Shown: positions 1-8,110 of the stretch, piece after piece | Position numbering within the stretch: the stretch's first letter is position 1 | How the letters are laid out: each line of letters opens with the position of its first letter | Source: JAALLB01 sp964502215 | GTDB taxonomy: Bacteria > Pseudomonadota > Alphaproteobacteria > Rhizobiales > Rhizobiaceae | Length of the DNA stretch: 48,730 nt | Reading direction: 5' to 3' | Assembly: GCA_964502215.1 (NCBI GenBank) | Contig: CAZCUN010000020.1 | Coordinates: 1 to 48,730 of the forward strand | The notes under the pieces: model-generated | Told to the model about the DNA's origin: nothing | The model's database searches: none | Seen by the model: only the letters and a program-made list of their open reading frames with translations | Position numbers and translations under genes: made by a program

Positions 1-45
1 CCAATGGGTTAAACAATATTTATCGTAGTTATCTGGGACAGCCCC
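1..45. repeat. Terminal 45-bp inverted repeat, left copy (probable IS end)
   Basis: These 45 bases are the exact reverse complement of 48683-48727. The sequence ends with GGGACAGCCCC facing into the window, which has the look of an insertion-sequence terminal inverted repeat. Reading outward-to-inward, CCA ATG GGT TAA near the edge could be the last codons of a transposase, but too little is visible to say. The repeat stops 22 bp before the stop codon of the cold-shock gene. The IS body, if there is one, lies outside the window, and the family cannot be named from this piece. Confidence 0.7.
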
Positions 46-67
46 AAATATAATTATAAAAATATTT

Positions 68-280
68 TTATGCAGCTTGAATATTAATCGCTTTAGGGCC
101 TTTGCCACGATTATCTGGCTCAGTTTCAAATGTAATTTTCTGGTTTTCAGCTAGGCCCTCCATACCAGACGCTTGAACAGCAGAAATATGTACAAAAACA
201 TCTTTCCCACCATCATCTGGAGTAACAAAACCAAAGCCTTTTTCTGCATTGAAAAATTTTACAATTCCTGATTGAGACAT
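68..280 (-). CDS. CspA-family cold-shock protein
   Basis: A 70-residue single cold-shock domain protein that should bind single-stranded RNA/DNA in the cytoplasm and act as an RNA chaperone. The RNP1 motif KGFGFV is at residues 14-19 and RNP2 DVFVHIS at 27-33; the N-terminal SGIVKFFNAEKGFGF pattern is classic for the family, and the length is normal. I start at the ATG at 280 because AAGGAC lies about 7 nt upstream; an ATG 18 nt earlier is in frame but has no ribosome-binding site. The gene is monocistronic, and its 3' end is 22 bp from the IS-like repeat, so the insertion may have removed its original terminator. The specific paralogue (cspA, cspD and so on) cannot be told from the sequence. 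Confidence 0.95.
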   Translation of the reverse strand: MSQSGIVKFFNAEKGFGFVTPDDGGKDVFVHISAVQASGMEGLAENQKITFETEPDNRGKGPKAINIQAA

Positions 281-704
281 AACAGGGTCCTTTTCCATAA
301 TCTATTTTATTACGCTATACGCAGCTCTTAGGCACAGCAGAATGTAGAGGAAAGGGGTAAAAAATGTAGCCATTAAAATTAATAGCAGGAAACCCGCCAA
401 GCCGAATGATTAAATTCAGTATTTCCAGTCATCTTCACGTCCGCAATATGCCCGAACTCTTTAATACTTGCGCCTTACTTACAAATAAGCAAGCAATTTT
501 TACCAGTTTTTGAGAGTTTAGCTAAGTAGTTTAATACCCTAAGAGTAAGACAGCTTATATACTCCCCCAGCTAAGTAACTGCTTTATATGTGTTTTCTGT
601 TTATTTTGTAGACTAAAAAACGAAATGCCACGAATTAAAATATTTAACCGTAGAAATACAAGAATTGGGTGGCAAACTCGATACATCAGCCTTACGATGA
701 TTGC
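281..704. other. AT-rich intergenic region between csp and the EamA gene
   Basis: This 424-bp stretch separates two divergent genes and should hold both promoters and the 5' leader of the cold-shock mRNA. I see no tRNA, no convincing hairpin terminator and no open frame with a ribosome-binding site. AGCTAAGTA occurs twice (about 520-528 and 569-577), which may be chance. A GTG at 669 extends the EamA frame leftward but lacks a Shine-Dalgarno sequence. Confidence 0.5.
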
Positions 705-1625
705 ATGATAAAATCACTTCCCCCAAACCAAATACAGGCTACTGCTAAAGACTGGCTAATGATTGCCGTATTGGCATTAATATGGGGAGGTTCATTCTTG
801 TTTGGCCGCATATTAATGATTGAATGGCCACCATTTACAGTCGTTTTTCTGAGAGTGTTTTTAGCAGCAATTACGCTATGGATTTTTTTAGCCCTCACCT
901 CTAAAAAGTTTCCACGTGATAAAACTCTTATTATCGCAATCCTTGTGATGGGAATATTAAATAATGTAATCCCCTTCTCATTAATTTTGATAGGCCAGCA
1001 AGAAATTGGTTCTGGCTTAGCTTCTGTAGTCAATGCAATGACTCCGATTTGGACATTAATAATTGCAAATCATTTTACGATAGATGAGAAATTCTCAACC
1101 AATAAAATAGTTGGAATAATCTGCGGATTTTTAGGAGTTGCTACACTTATTGGTGCCGATTTTATTCAAGGCTTAACCGCATCAGCTTGGGCGCAAGGTG
1201 CGGTATTGGGTGCAACAATATCATATGGGTTTGCTTCTGTGTGGGGAAAGCGGTTCAAGGGGCATGATCCAATTCTAGTATCCACAGGTCAACTAACAGC
1301 ATCAAGCCTTATTATTTTACCAATCATGCTCATATTTGAAGATCCTTTTTCACTACCGGCACCAAATTTAGAAATGATAGTTTCCATGTTATCGCTGGCT
1401 CTTTTATGCACCGCCTTTGCTTATGTTTTATATTTTAAAATTTTAAGCAATGCAGGAGCAACTAACGCCTCTCTAGTGACATTTTTAGTCCCCTTAAGCG
1501 CTGTTATTTTAGGCGTGTTCTGGCTAGATGAAACGCTAACGACAACTAATATCATCGGTATGGTTTTAATTATTGTTGGCCTATCGCTTGTTGATGGCCG
1601 CATCTTAAAAATGTTCAAATCTTAG
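705..1625 (+). CDS. EamA/DMT-superfamily transporter
   Basis: A 306-residue inner-membrane protein of the drug/metabolite transporter superfamily, with about ten hydrophobic segments arranged as two EamA halves. Typical features are the WGGSFLFGRI motif in the first helix, a first-half ending rich in small residues (GSGLASVVNAMTPIWT), and the second-half counterpart GATNASLVTFLVPLSAVILG followed by an acidic turn and a last helix. The substrate cannot be predicted. The frame extends upstream to a GTG at 669 (318 residues); I prefer the ATG at 705, though neither has a strong Shine-Dalgarno. It stands alone and is divergent from csp. It is the first of three EamA transporters in this window (others at 25083 and 35287), which are not close copies of one another. 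Confidence 0.85.
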   Translation: MIKSLPPNQIQATAKDWLMIAVLALIWGGSFLFGRILMIEWPPFTVVFLRVFLAAITLWIFLALTSKKFPRDKTLIIAILVMGILNNVIPFSLILIGQQEIGSGLASVVNAMTPIWTLIIANHFTIDEKFSTNKIVGIICGFLGVATLIGADFIQGLTASAWAQGAVLGATISYGFASVWGKRFKGHDPILVSTGQLTASSLIILPIMLIFEDPFSLPAPNLEMIVSMLSLALLCTAFAYVLYFKILSNAGATNASLVTFLVPLSAVILGVFWLDETLTTTNIIGMVLIIVGLSLVDGRILKMFKS

Positions 1626-1826
1626 CAAAACGCTTGATATGGTGTTCTATTAACAAGAGAAGAAAAATTATTTTTTACTCGCAATGCAGCTTTTAAATCA
1701 AACAAAAGCAAATACTTACACATCTTAAAACAAACCTCTAATGCAGCAACAGCAAAACAAGCTTGCAAAGCCTTCATTTTATCCTAAACTTTAAACCAAG
1801 CTGGGAATACCAACGAGGAGGTTGAT

Positions 1827-1913
1827 ATGACACTATTACAAAAAGCTAATTGGGCTATTACAATTGCTGCATTTGTATTTGTTTCAGCATTCGTATTTGG
1901 TTTCATAGGATAA
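1827..1913 (+). CDS. 28-residue single-pass membrane peptide
   Basis: A very short frame reading M-T-L-L-Q-K-A-N-W, then one hydrophobic helix of about 18 residues, ending F-G-F-I-G. A strong Shine-Dalgarno (GAGGAGG) sits about 6 nt before the ATG, which is why I call it despite the size. The N-terminal part is polar with one lysine and the rest is a clean transmembrane segment, so it should be an inner-membrane miniprotein. It lies alone between the EamA gene and the convergent ArsR-methyltransferase gene. I do not recognise a named family, and a function cannot be given. Confidence 0.6.
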   Translation: MTLLQKANWAITIAAFVFVSAFVFGFIG

Positions 1914-1951
1914 ACCAATTTTTTGACGCAAATTTTAGTAGATAAATAACG

Positions 1952-2923
1952 TTATTTTTCAGCAAGCCAAAGGCTTACAGTAAGCGCATCTTTGGCTTGT
2001 TTGTTTTTTGGTTGAAGATGTTTGATCGAACTAAGTTTCAACCCAGCATCCCGTAACCAGTCAGCCATTTGTTCTTCTGAAAAACCAAGACGAATATGCG
2101 CGTGATCTTCCTGTAAAAAATTCAGTTCATGCGGAGCAAAATCCACAATTAACAATCGACCACCAGGAACCAAGGCTTTCGCAGCTTCCGATATAGCCCC
2201 CGCAGGGTCGTCTAGATAATGCAGGACCTGATGAATTGTAACAAGATCAAAAGAAGCTGATGGAGTTGGTAAAATATACAAATCTCCCTGCCGTGTTTGC
2301 ACACGAGACAGATTAGCTTCATCAAGTCGAAGACGTGCTACTGAAAGCATATCACGACTGGCATCGATACCAATTCCTTTTTCAAACAAACCAGAAAATA
2401 GCTCTAGAATTCTGCCTGTACCTGTACCTAGGTCAAGCATTGAACCAATCTTAGAATTACCAACCATATCAATCATAGCTGTCTCAACACTGCGTTCATC
2501 GATATGTAGTGATCTAATTTTATCCCACTCACCAGCGTTATGACTAAAATACTCAGAAGCTTGCGCAGCACGTCTTTTACGCACCAATTGCAAACGTTCT
2601 CTATCGCGCTCTATATCCTTATCAAAGGGGTCAAACTGGGAGATTATAGACTTTACGAGCCCTGACCCCATACCTTGGTCAACTAACCTAAAATAAGCCC
2701 AAGCCCCTTCTTGATAGCGCTCAAGTAGCCCTGCTTCTGTCAGCAGTTTTAAATGTCTTGAGATACGGGGTTGAGACTGCCCAAGAATTTCTATCAAATC
2801 GGAAACGGTAAGGTCTGTTTCTGCCAAGAGTGACAACAAACGCAGGCGTGTAGACTCACCTGCTGCCCGCAAAAAATTCACAGACTGGTCTAACGATAGA
2901 GTATTTTTATTAGACAAAATCAA
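1952..2923 (-). CDS. ArsR-type HTH regulator fused to a SAM-dependent methyltransferase
   Basis: 323 residues in two parts. Residues about 10-85 form a winged helix of the ArsR/SmtB type (LRLLSLLAETDLTVSDLIE, then QPRISRHLKLLTEAGLL as the recognition region). Residues about 125-320 are a class I methyltransferase with the SAM-binding loop LDLGTGTG at 163-170 and the acidic GIGIDAS end of strand 2. No metal-binding CxC is seen in the HTH part. In alphaproteobacteria such fusions are often found beside methionine/SAM-cycle genes such as metF, where they are thought to act as regulators; that neighbour is absent here. The first codon is a TTG with AGGA just upstream; no ATG is available near it. 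It lies downstream of the broken DUF3095 gene on the same strand, 69 bp away. Confidence 0.85.
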   Translation of the reverse strand: MILSNKNTLSLDQSVNFLRAAGESTRLRLLSLLAETDLTVSDLIEILGQSQPRISRHLKLLTEAGLLERYQEGAWAYFRLVDQGMGSGLVKSIISQFDPFDKDIERDRERLQLVRKRRAAQASEYFSHNAGEWDKIRSLHIDERSVETAMIDMVGNSKIGSMLDLGTGTGRILELFSGLFEKGIGIDASRDMLSVARLRLDEANLSRVQTRQGDLYILPTPSASFDLVTIHQVLHYLDDPAGAISEAAKALVPGGRLLIVDFAPHELNFLQEDHAHIRLGFSEEQMADWLRDAGLKLSSIKHLQPKNKQAKDALTVSLWLAEK

Positions 2924-2992
2924 GCAATCCTATTCTAGATAAACACATGTTTATATTTAGATTACAATTATTTCAACAAGGCATTTTTTGAC

Positions 2993-4114
2993 TTAATGCA
3001 GATTAGAAGCAGCGGCTGAGTAACCGCCACCTGCACCATCCATAAAGTGGTAATGATCATCAGAAGTTATAGAAGGAACAAAACAAGTTAATACGGCCTT
3101 ATCTTGCTCACTTAATCCAAACTTCAAGTATCCAGATACGCTGTGCTTTTCTAGAAACACTTTAAGTATCCGCACCTGCTCTTAATTAAGTGAAAGCGTC
3201 ATGCGAATACCATCATGAACTTTTCGGTAATCTGTATTCAACCCAAGTTGTCGTCTGTAGTGGTGAGGATTAAATTCACCCATAGACCATCCTGTTCGAT
3301 CTAAAATCCAAGCAATCAAAGCAATGCAATATAACTTGAACATACTGTCCCCTGTTGCGCTTGCTTCAAGGTTTAAACCATCTACAGGCCATTTAAACCG
3401 TATCTGTTCTTCTGGAACGGGGTGGCCTTCAGCTTTATCTGCATTTACCATTTCCAAAAGCTCAACCAAAATATGTTCTGGAATACGATCCTTTCCATCC
3501 GCGGCTTCAACAATCATAGAAATAATTTTATGTGACTCTTTTTCAACTGGCATCCATCTGCAAGAAAGACCCGTTAAATCAGGATACTCTCCAGTTGAAG
3601 CAGGTTCAATTTCATACTCACCTTTTTTCAATAGTTTTTCAGCAAGTGCTAATCCATGTCCTGTAAAGGCATAATTTGTAATCGCTTGTGAAACAAACAA
3701 CCCTGCCAAACGCACCTCACAGTTTTGTTCTATATTTTTTTTAACTGGAACAATCGCAGCACGTAATTCCAAAGACAGCTCTTCGCTCACCCAAGTTCTA
3801 GTTTTTGATAAAACAGAATATACAGCGTCATAATCTTTTGGAGCAAATGCAACTGCTGCACCATCGCCTCCAAAAATATAGGGTAATTTATGATGACCAA
3901 TTTGATTCATAATCCCAGTAATCATAGCAACACCAGCCATATTTACAGCTTTGAATCGCCCCGCATCAATAGCAGCCCTTGATTGCACAACATCCGTAAC
4001 AGCAATAAACCAATCATCGGGCACAGATACATAATTTTTAACCGCAAGAACTTCATAAAAACTATCAAGAACAGGAAGTCTTTCAACGAATTGCGATGTA
4101 GTGAGCGTTTCCAT
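2993..4114 (-). pseudogene. DUF3095 protein interrupted by an in-frame TAA
   Basis: Residues 1-310 (4114 down to the TAA at 3184-3182) match a DUF3095-type protein, a family with adenylate-cyclase-like features; PYIFGGDGAAVAF near residue 80 is a clear family signature. After the stop, the same frame continues without a shift (GAG CAG GTG CGG...) for 62 more codons to 2993, and that stretch reads like the missing C-terminus (YLKFGLSEQDKAVLTCFVPS, then HYHFMDGAGGGYS). Read through, the product would be about 373 residues, the normal family length, so one codon has become TAA. The stop could be a real nonsense mutation, a sequencing error or, much less likely, programmed readthrough. A shortened 310-residue protein would lack the last domain strand set. 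The in-frame GTG at 3175 has no obvious ribosome-binding site. Confidence 0.75.
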
Positions 4115-4201
4115 TCTTCAAAAATCCAATAGTTTTTTAATTGCAATTACTCTTACGCTATATAACCTTGCTAAGCGAAAGAAAATTTCAAGAGGTAATC
4201 C

Positions 4202-4507
4202 ATGAATGTGAGAGGAAAATCCAAAGAAGTTAAACGTCAACTTCGAAATCTGGCTCCTTTCTTAACAATGGAAGAATTTTTAGCCATTGAAGAAATAGCA
4301 GATGCTGGTCATCTAAGACATCTTCCCCCCTCAATTCGAGCATGGCAAGCCCTTACAACGAGAGCACGCCATACACATACCGATTATGATAATTTGTTAA
4401 ACGAAGGTTATGATCAAGAATCTGCAAGGCATTTCGTTCTGGATGATATCAACACGAAACTTTTAGAATGGGGATGTGAAAAAACAATAAATGATACGCA
4501 AGAGTAA
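4202..4507 (+). CDS. DUF2293 domain-containing protein
   Basis: A 101-residue protein. The C-terminal half, HTHTDYDNLLNEGYDQESAR followed by HFVLDDINTKLLEWGC, is the DUF2293 signature of alphaproteobacteria (tyrosine/aspartate in YDxLL, then RHFV and a closing WGC). The N-terminus is basic. No catalytic residues are known for the family and the role is unknown; it is soluble with no signal peptide. AAGAGG about 7 nt before the ATG supports the start. It is divergent from the DUF3095 gene (87 bp between starts) and 66 bp upstream of the GST gene, with which it might be co-transcribed. Confidence 0.8.
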   Translation: MNVRGKSKEVKRQLRNLAPFLTMEEFLAIEEIADAGHLRHLPPSIRAWQALTTRARHTHTDYDNLLNEGYDQESARHFVLDDINTKLLEWGCEKTINDTQE

Positions 4508-4573
4508 CATTCCAACTTAAATTACCTATATATTGAAACACAATCAAATCTGGCTCTAGAAAAGAAATTTATT

Positions 4574-5278
4574 ATGACAAACTTATCTAATTTCCAAATC
4601 ACCACTAAATGGCCTGCCCAACACCCTGACCGAATCCAGCTTTATTCACTACCAACCCCCAATGGCATCAAGGCATCTGCAATGTTGGAAGAAACTGGGC
4701 TTGCCTATGAGCCCCATCTGGTAAATTTTGCTACAGATGATCAACACAGTCCTGAGTTTCTTTCGCTAAACCCAAACAATAAAATCCCTGCGATGATTGA
4801 CCCCAATGGCCCTGATGGAAAAGCAATCGGCCTATGGGAATCTGGTGCAATGTTGATTTATCTAGCAGAAAAATCTGGCATGTTACTTTCAACAGATGCA
4901 GCTACGCGTCATGAAACATTTCAATGGCTATTTTTTCAAGTTGGCGGAGCTGGCCCAATGTTTGGTCAATTCGGTTTCTTCCACAAATTTGCAGGCAAAG
5001 AAATCGAAGACAAACGCCCCTACGAACGCTACCAAAATGAAAGCAAGCGTTTGTTTTCAGTCATGGAAAAACGCCTGTCACAAAGCGAGTATATCGCAAG
5101 TGATGAATACTCAATCGCTGACCTTGCCTTATGGCCATGGGTAAGAACACTAAATGGTTTTTATGATGCAAGCGAGGAGTTAGACCTCAAAAGCTACAAA
5201 GCAGTTATGGCTTGGGCACAAAAATGCATGGCGCGTCCTGCTTCTCAAAAAGCAGTGAACATTCCTAAAAGAGATTAA
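4574..5278 (+). CDS. Glutathione S-transferase family protein (YfcG/Nu-like)
   Basis: A 234-residue cytosolic GST. The N-terminal thioredoxin-fold domain (about residues 20-105) has LYSLPTPNGIKASAMLEE, the cis-proline region NNKIPAMID and the glutathione-binding WESGAMLIYLAEK. The all-helical C-terminal domain contains FQVGGAGPMFGQFGFFHKFA and the conserved N-capping region SIADLALWPWV. The ASN/PRO-type start of the first motif (TPNGxK) resembles bacterial Nu-class enzymes such as YfcG, which work on disulfides, but the substrate is not certain. Only 4 bp separate it from the following MAPEG gene, so the two glutathione-related proteins are almost surely one operon. Confidence 0.9.
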   Translation: MTNLSNFQITTKWPAQHPDRIQLYSLPTPNGIKASAMLEETGLAYEPHLVNFATDDQHSPEFLSLNPNNKIPAMIDPNGPDGKAIGLWESGAMLIYLAEKSGMLLSTDAATRHETFQWLFFQVGGAGPMFGQFGFFHKFAGKEIEDKRPYERYQNESKRLFSVMEKRLSQSEYIASDEYSIADLALWPWVRTLNGFYDASEELDLKSYKAVMAWAQKCMARPASQKAVNIPKRD

Positions 5279-5282
5279 CAAA

Positions 5283-5675
5283 ATGACCCTGCCTATCACG
5301 ACCCTATCAACATGCATGCTAGCTCTTTTGCTAGTTATTCTTTCCTTGCGCATCATAGGTGTTAGAAGGGGTGAAAATGTTTCTCTTGGTAGTGGGGATA
5401 GCAAAACCCTTGAGCGCAGAATTCGCGCTCAAGGCAATCTGGTTGAATACGCACCGATTGGATTAATTCTAATTGGCCTTGCAGAGTTTCAACACGCAAA
5501 CCCCTTTCTAATTGGGGTATCAGCGGCTGCTTTTGTAATGGGCAGATTGCTTCACGGTTACGCGCTTGGATTTACCACCAAAGCCATAAAGCCCAGAGTA
5601 GCAGGAATGCTGCTAACGTTGTTAAGCCTGCTTGCATTAATTGGCATCAATATCTGGCTTGTTATTACAAGCTGA
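5283..5675 (+). CDS. MAPEG-family membrane protein
   Basis: 130 residues with four hydrophobic helices, the size and layout of the MAPEG family (membrane-associated proteins in eicosanoid and glutathione metabolism). The signature ERRIRAQGNLVEYAPIGLIL after the first helix contains the arginine, asparagine and glutamate that bind glutathione in characterised members. It probably acts as a microsomal-GST-like conjugating enzyme or peroxidase in the inner membrane. It follows the soluble GST gene by 4 bp, which supports a joint detoxification role. It converges with the MOSC gene, 4 bp between stop codons, with no visible terminator. Confidence 0.9.
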   Translation: MTLPITTLSTCMLALLLVILSLRIIGVRRGENVSLGSGDSKTLERRIRAQGNLVEYAPIGLILIGLAEFQHANPFLIGVSAAAFVMGRLLHGYALGFTTKAIKPRVAGMLLTLLSLLALIGINIWLVITS

Positions 5676-5679
5676 ACCC

Positions 5680-6285
5680 TTATTCATAGATCCATTGATC
5701 CCATATACGCGCAGTAAATTCATCGCCTGCGCGAATTTCCCCTTCACATTCAACCCATGCAACAAGCCCACGCTTCATATGAGAAGCATCTTTGAAATCA
5801 AGCGCGGTTTGTGTTCGAGAATGATCTTCAACATCTTCTCCGATATGTTTAGAAATTGACCCACCTGCTTGGCGACAAGGCGCATTGTAACCATCGATGC
5901 GCAAGGTTGTGCCATTGCCAAACATGATTAGTGTTCGCGCTGGTAGATAGCTTAAATTAGGAATGCCTTCAAAAACCAAATTAGCGCCAATCCAACCTGC
6001 CTCGAGTTTTTCAATACCCATTTCCTTGGCAATTTCTACAAGTTCCTCTTCGCTTAAAATCGAAAGCTGTCGCTCATTGCGCATTTTTGTGCCGCGCTTG
6101 TACCAAGGTTCACGTCCGCCAGACTTGCGTGTTAGCCCTTCATGAAAATCACCCGCTATACCACCATAAGAAAGCGGTAAGCTTGAAACAGGTTCAGAAA
6201 CAAAACTCTTGCCCTTGGCTTGAAGAACCTCAGAAACGCGCCCTTGTATTTTTCTTGCTGGTATAATTTTCATAATGGCATCCAT
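5680..6285 (-). CDS. MOSC domain-containing protein
   Basis: 201 residues, essentially one MOSC domain, the fold used to bind molybdenum cofactor or transfer sulfur to it. The conserved elements are all present: GGIAGDFHEGLTRKSG at 41-56, the arginine-rich MRNERQLSILS at 68-78, WIGANLVFEG at 98-107 and NAPCRQ with the conserved cysteine at 137. There is no ferredoxin or beta-barrel partner domain, so it is the short stand-alone type whose substrate is unknown. Two starts are possible, ATG at 6285 or at 6273 (four residues shorter), and neither has a clear Shine-Dalgarno. It is divergent from the peroxidase-like gene, whose upstream region overlaps its 5' end. Confidence 0.85.
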   Translation of the reverse strand: MDAIMKIIPARKIQGRVSEVLQAKGKSFVSEPVSSLPLSYGGIAGDFHEGLTRKSGGREPWYKRGTKMRNERQLSILSEEELVEIAKEMGIEKLEAGWIGANLVFEGIPNLSYLPARTLIMFGNGTTLRIDGYNAPCRQAGGSISKHIGEDVEDHSRTQTALDFKDASHMKRGLVAWVECEGEIRAGDEFTARIWDQWIYE

Positions 6286-6364
6286 GATTGTTGAATGTGG
6301 TAAATTACACCTTGTCCCAGATGCAGATTCAATTCAACATAAAGCCAGCAAAAAGGAGAAGCTT

Positions 6365-6937
6365 ATGTCCAAGAAACCAATCGTTGCACTTGATATGCCA
6401 AAGTCGGAAGAGGCTTTGACTGACAAACAACAAAAGTACCTTGATATATGTGATGAGAAGCTGGGCTTCGTACCGAACGTCCTGCAAGCCTATGCGTGGC
6501 ACTCAACTAAGTTTGATGGATTTACAGCGCTTTATAACGACCTCATGTTAGGCGAGTCTGCTCTTACAAAACTTGAACGCGAAATGATTGCTGTTGTCGT
6601 CTCCTCAGCAAACAATTGTTACTACTGTTTAACCGCCCATGGTGCAGCCGTACGTCAACTTTCAGGCGATCCAATTCTTGGTGAACAGATGGTCATGAAT
6701 TACCGCACTGCAGAACTAGAACCCAAAACAAGAGCAGCCCTAGATTTCGCCTACAAGCTTACAAAAGAACCTGCAATCATTGACGAACCAGACCGCCAAG
6801 CCTTGCGGGACGCTGGTTGGAAAGACCGCGATATATGGGATATCTCAGCCGTGATCGCATTCTTTAATATGTCAAACCGAATGAGTGCAGCAACAGATAA
6901 ACAACCCAATGATGAATATCATTCAATGGCGCGATAA
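6365..6937 (+). CDS. Peroxidase-related carboxymuconolactone decarboxylase-fold protein (AhpD-like)
   Basis: 190 residues. The CMD/AhpD active-site pattern is complete: Glu73 in KLEREMIAV, then Cys85 and Cys88 in NNCYYCLTAHGA with His92. Proteins of this size and motif set are annotated as uncharacterised peroxidase-related enzymes, expected to reduce peroxides through the CxxC pair; the physiological reductant is unknown. I start at the ATG at 6365 because AAGGAG lies 8 nt upstream; the frame is open to 6275 but that extension overlaps the divergent MOSC gene and is not conserved-looking. It ends 4 bp from the stop of the truncated DUF11 gene on the other strand. Confidence 0.9.
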   Translation: MSKKPIVALDMPKSEEALTDKQQKYLDICDEKLGFVPNVLQAYAWHSTKFDGFTALYNDLMLGESALTKLEREMIAVVVSSANNCYYCLTAHGAAVRQLSGDPILGEQMVMNYRTAELEPKTRAALDFAYKLTKEPAIIDEPDRQALRDAGWKDRDIWDISAVIAFFNMSNRMSAATDKQPNDEYHSMAR

Positions 6938-6941
6938 AGAA

Positions 6942-8018
6942 CTACTGCAATGTATCAACATCATTTTGCGTAACTAAATAAGTCGCAGTGAACGTCACTT
7001 CATCGCCCGGTGCTAGCGTATCCCAGACACCATTATTAGCAGTACCATCGCTTGAGCCTCCAGGTATGCCACCATCTAAACTAAGTGTTTCATTTGCAGG
7101 CAAAGGCGCCGCCCCGCTTCCACTATGCACATCTGATAGCCCAATATTCGTGAGCACTTGATTACCATTGTTGGTAACAACATAGGTATACGTAACAAGC
7201 TGACCTGCTGGAACATTTGTTGTGTCATCTGCAACCTTACTAACCGTTAGCGAAGGATTGGTAGTAATCGTAGTCGTTGCCACATTAGACGTTATGCTTG
7301 GTAAAAATGTTGCCGCAAAAGTTGCAACATTATCTATGTCACCTCCATCATCCATATTACCTTGACTAACATTATATGTGGCAGTGTAAACAAACGTCTC
7401 ACCAGGATCGATAACCCCATCGTTATCCAAATCACCTGATGTAACTATAGGCGAAGTGGATAATGACAACGTATTCGCACCTTGAGTAATCGTATCATTT
7501 ATGACGGGAGCATCTAAATTACCTGTACCGGTATTTTCAACCTCAATCGTAAAGGTAAGCGTTGAAGGCAGTGCACTGACATTATTTATATCAACACTCT
7601 TTGCAATCGTAGCGCCATAAGTAGGGCAAACAATTTGCACAAAATTGCCAAATGTCTGAACCGCAAATGCGATATTACTTCCTGCAGGAGGCACTGCTGT
7701 CACTGTAAAAACTTGGGTAACAGGCACACCAGCAGTATAGGGCATAGATTGAACACCTGACAGTAATGTAAAAGGCGGCTGAGGTATTTGAACTAACGCA
7801 CTTGCAAATGACGCTGTCTGGTCAAGGCTATGGGTAATGCTGATTGTATCACCAATGCTAAGATCTGCGGTTGCAACACCACCGCATTCAAATGAAATTG
7901 GCGTAATAACTTGCGCATAAGAATACCTTGGCACAATCAATGTTGTTGCCAATACAAAGAGTGATAATAATCTTCCGCCAGTATTAAACATTACTAAAAT
8001 TACAATGCTAAAAAGCAT
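6942..8018 (-). CDS. Secreted DUF11-repeat surface protein, apparently truncated at the C-terminus
   Basis: 358 residues with an N-terminal hydrophobic signal (cleavage likely after YSYAQ) and no further membrane helix. It then has an N-terminal beta-rich part and two DUF11-type conserved repeats: IAKSVDINNVSALPSTLTFTI onward (about 137-255) and TVSKVADDTTNVPAGQLVTY onward (about 256-358). Repeat 1 carries a dockerin-like DxDxDG loop (GDLDNDGVIDPGE). Repeat 1 passes through YNVSQGNMDDGGDIDNVA and goes on to the next domain, whereas repeat 2 stops right after LVTQNDVDTLQ, mid-strand. This suggests loss of the 3' part of a longer, multi-repeat adhesin-like gene. No sorting motif remains. The start is ATG 8018, or ATG 7991 nine residues in. 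Confidence 0.7.
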   Translation of the reverse strand: MLFSIVILVMFNTGGRLLSLFVLATTLIVPRYSYAQVITPISFECGGVATADLSIGDTISITHSLDQTASFASALVQIPQPPFTLLSGVQSMPYTAGVPVTQVFTVTAVPPAGSNIAFAVQTFGNFVQIVCPTYGATIAKSVDINNVSALPSTLTFTIEVENTGTGNLDAPVINDTITQGANTLSLSTSPIVTSGDLDNDGVIDPGETFVYTATYNVSQGNMDDGGDIDNVATFAATFLPSITSNVATTTITTNPSLTVSKVADDTTNVPAGQLVTYTYVVTNNGNQVLTNIGLSDVHSGSGAAPLPANETLSLDGGIPGGSSDGTANNGVWDTLAPGDEVTFTATYLVTQNDVDTLQ

Positions 8019-8110
8019 TCCATCTTTAATATTTTATCTAACCTAGCGTAATTCTACATTCTATTTAATTTTTATATTTGATTTTCAACAGCTTATAATA
8101 AATGAACGCT

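Noticed and set aside
281..704. Hidden small RNA or gene in the csp-EamA intergenic region
   Set aside because: No hairpin with a T-run, no frame with a ribosome-binding site and only a 9-base repeat were found.
3182..3184. Recoded stop (selenocysteine or pyrrolysine) in DUF3095
   Set aside because: The codon is TAA, not TGA or TAG, and no recoding element or reason in the family is known.
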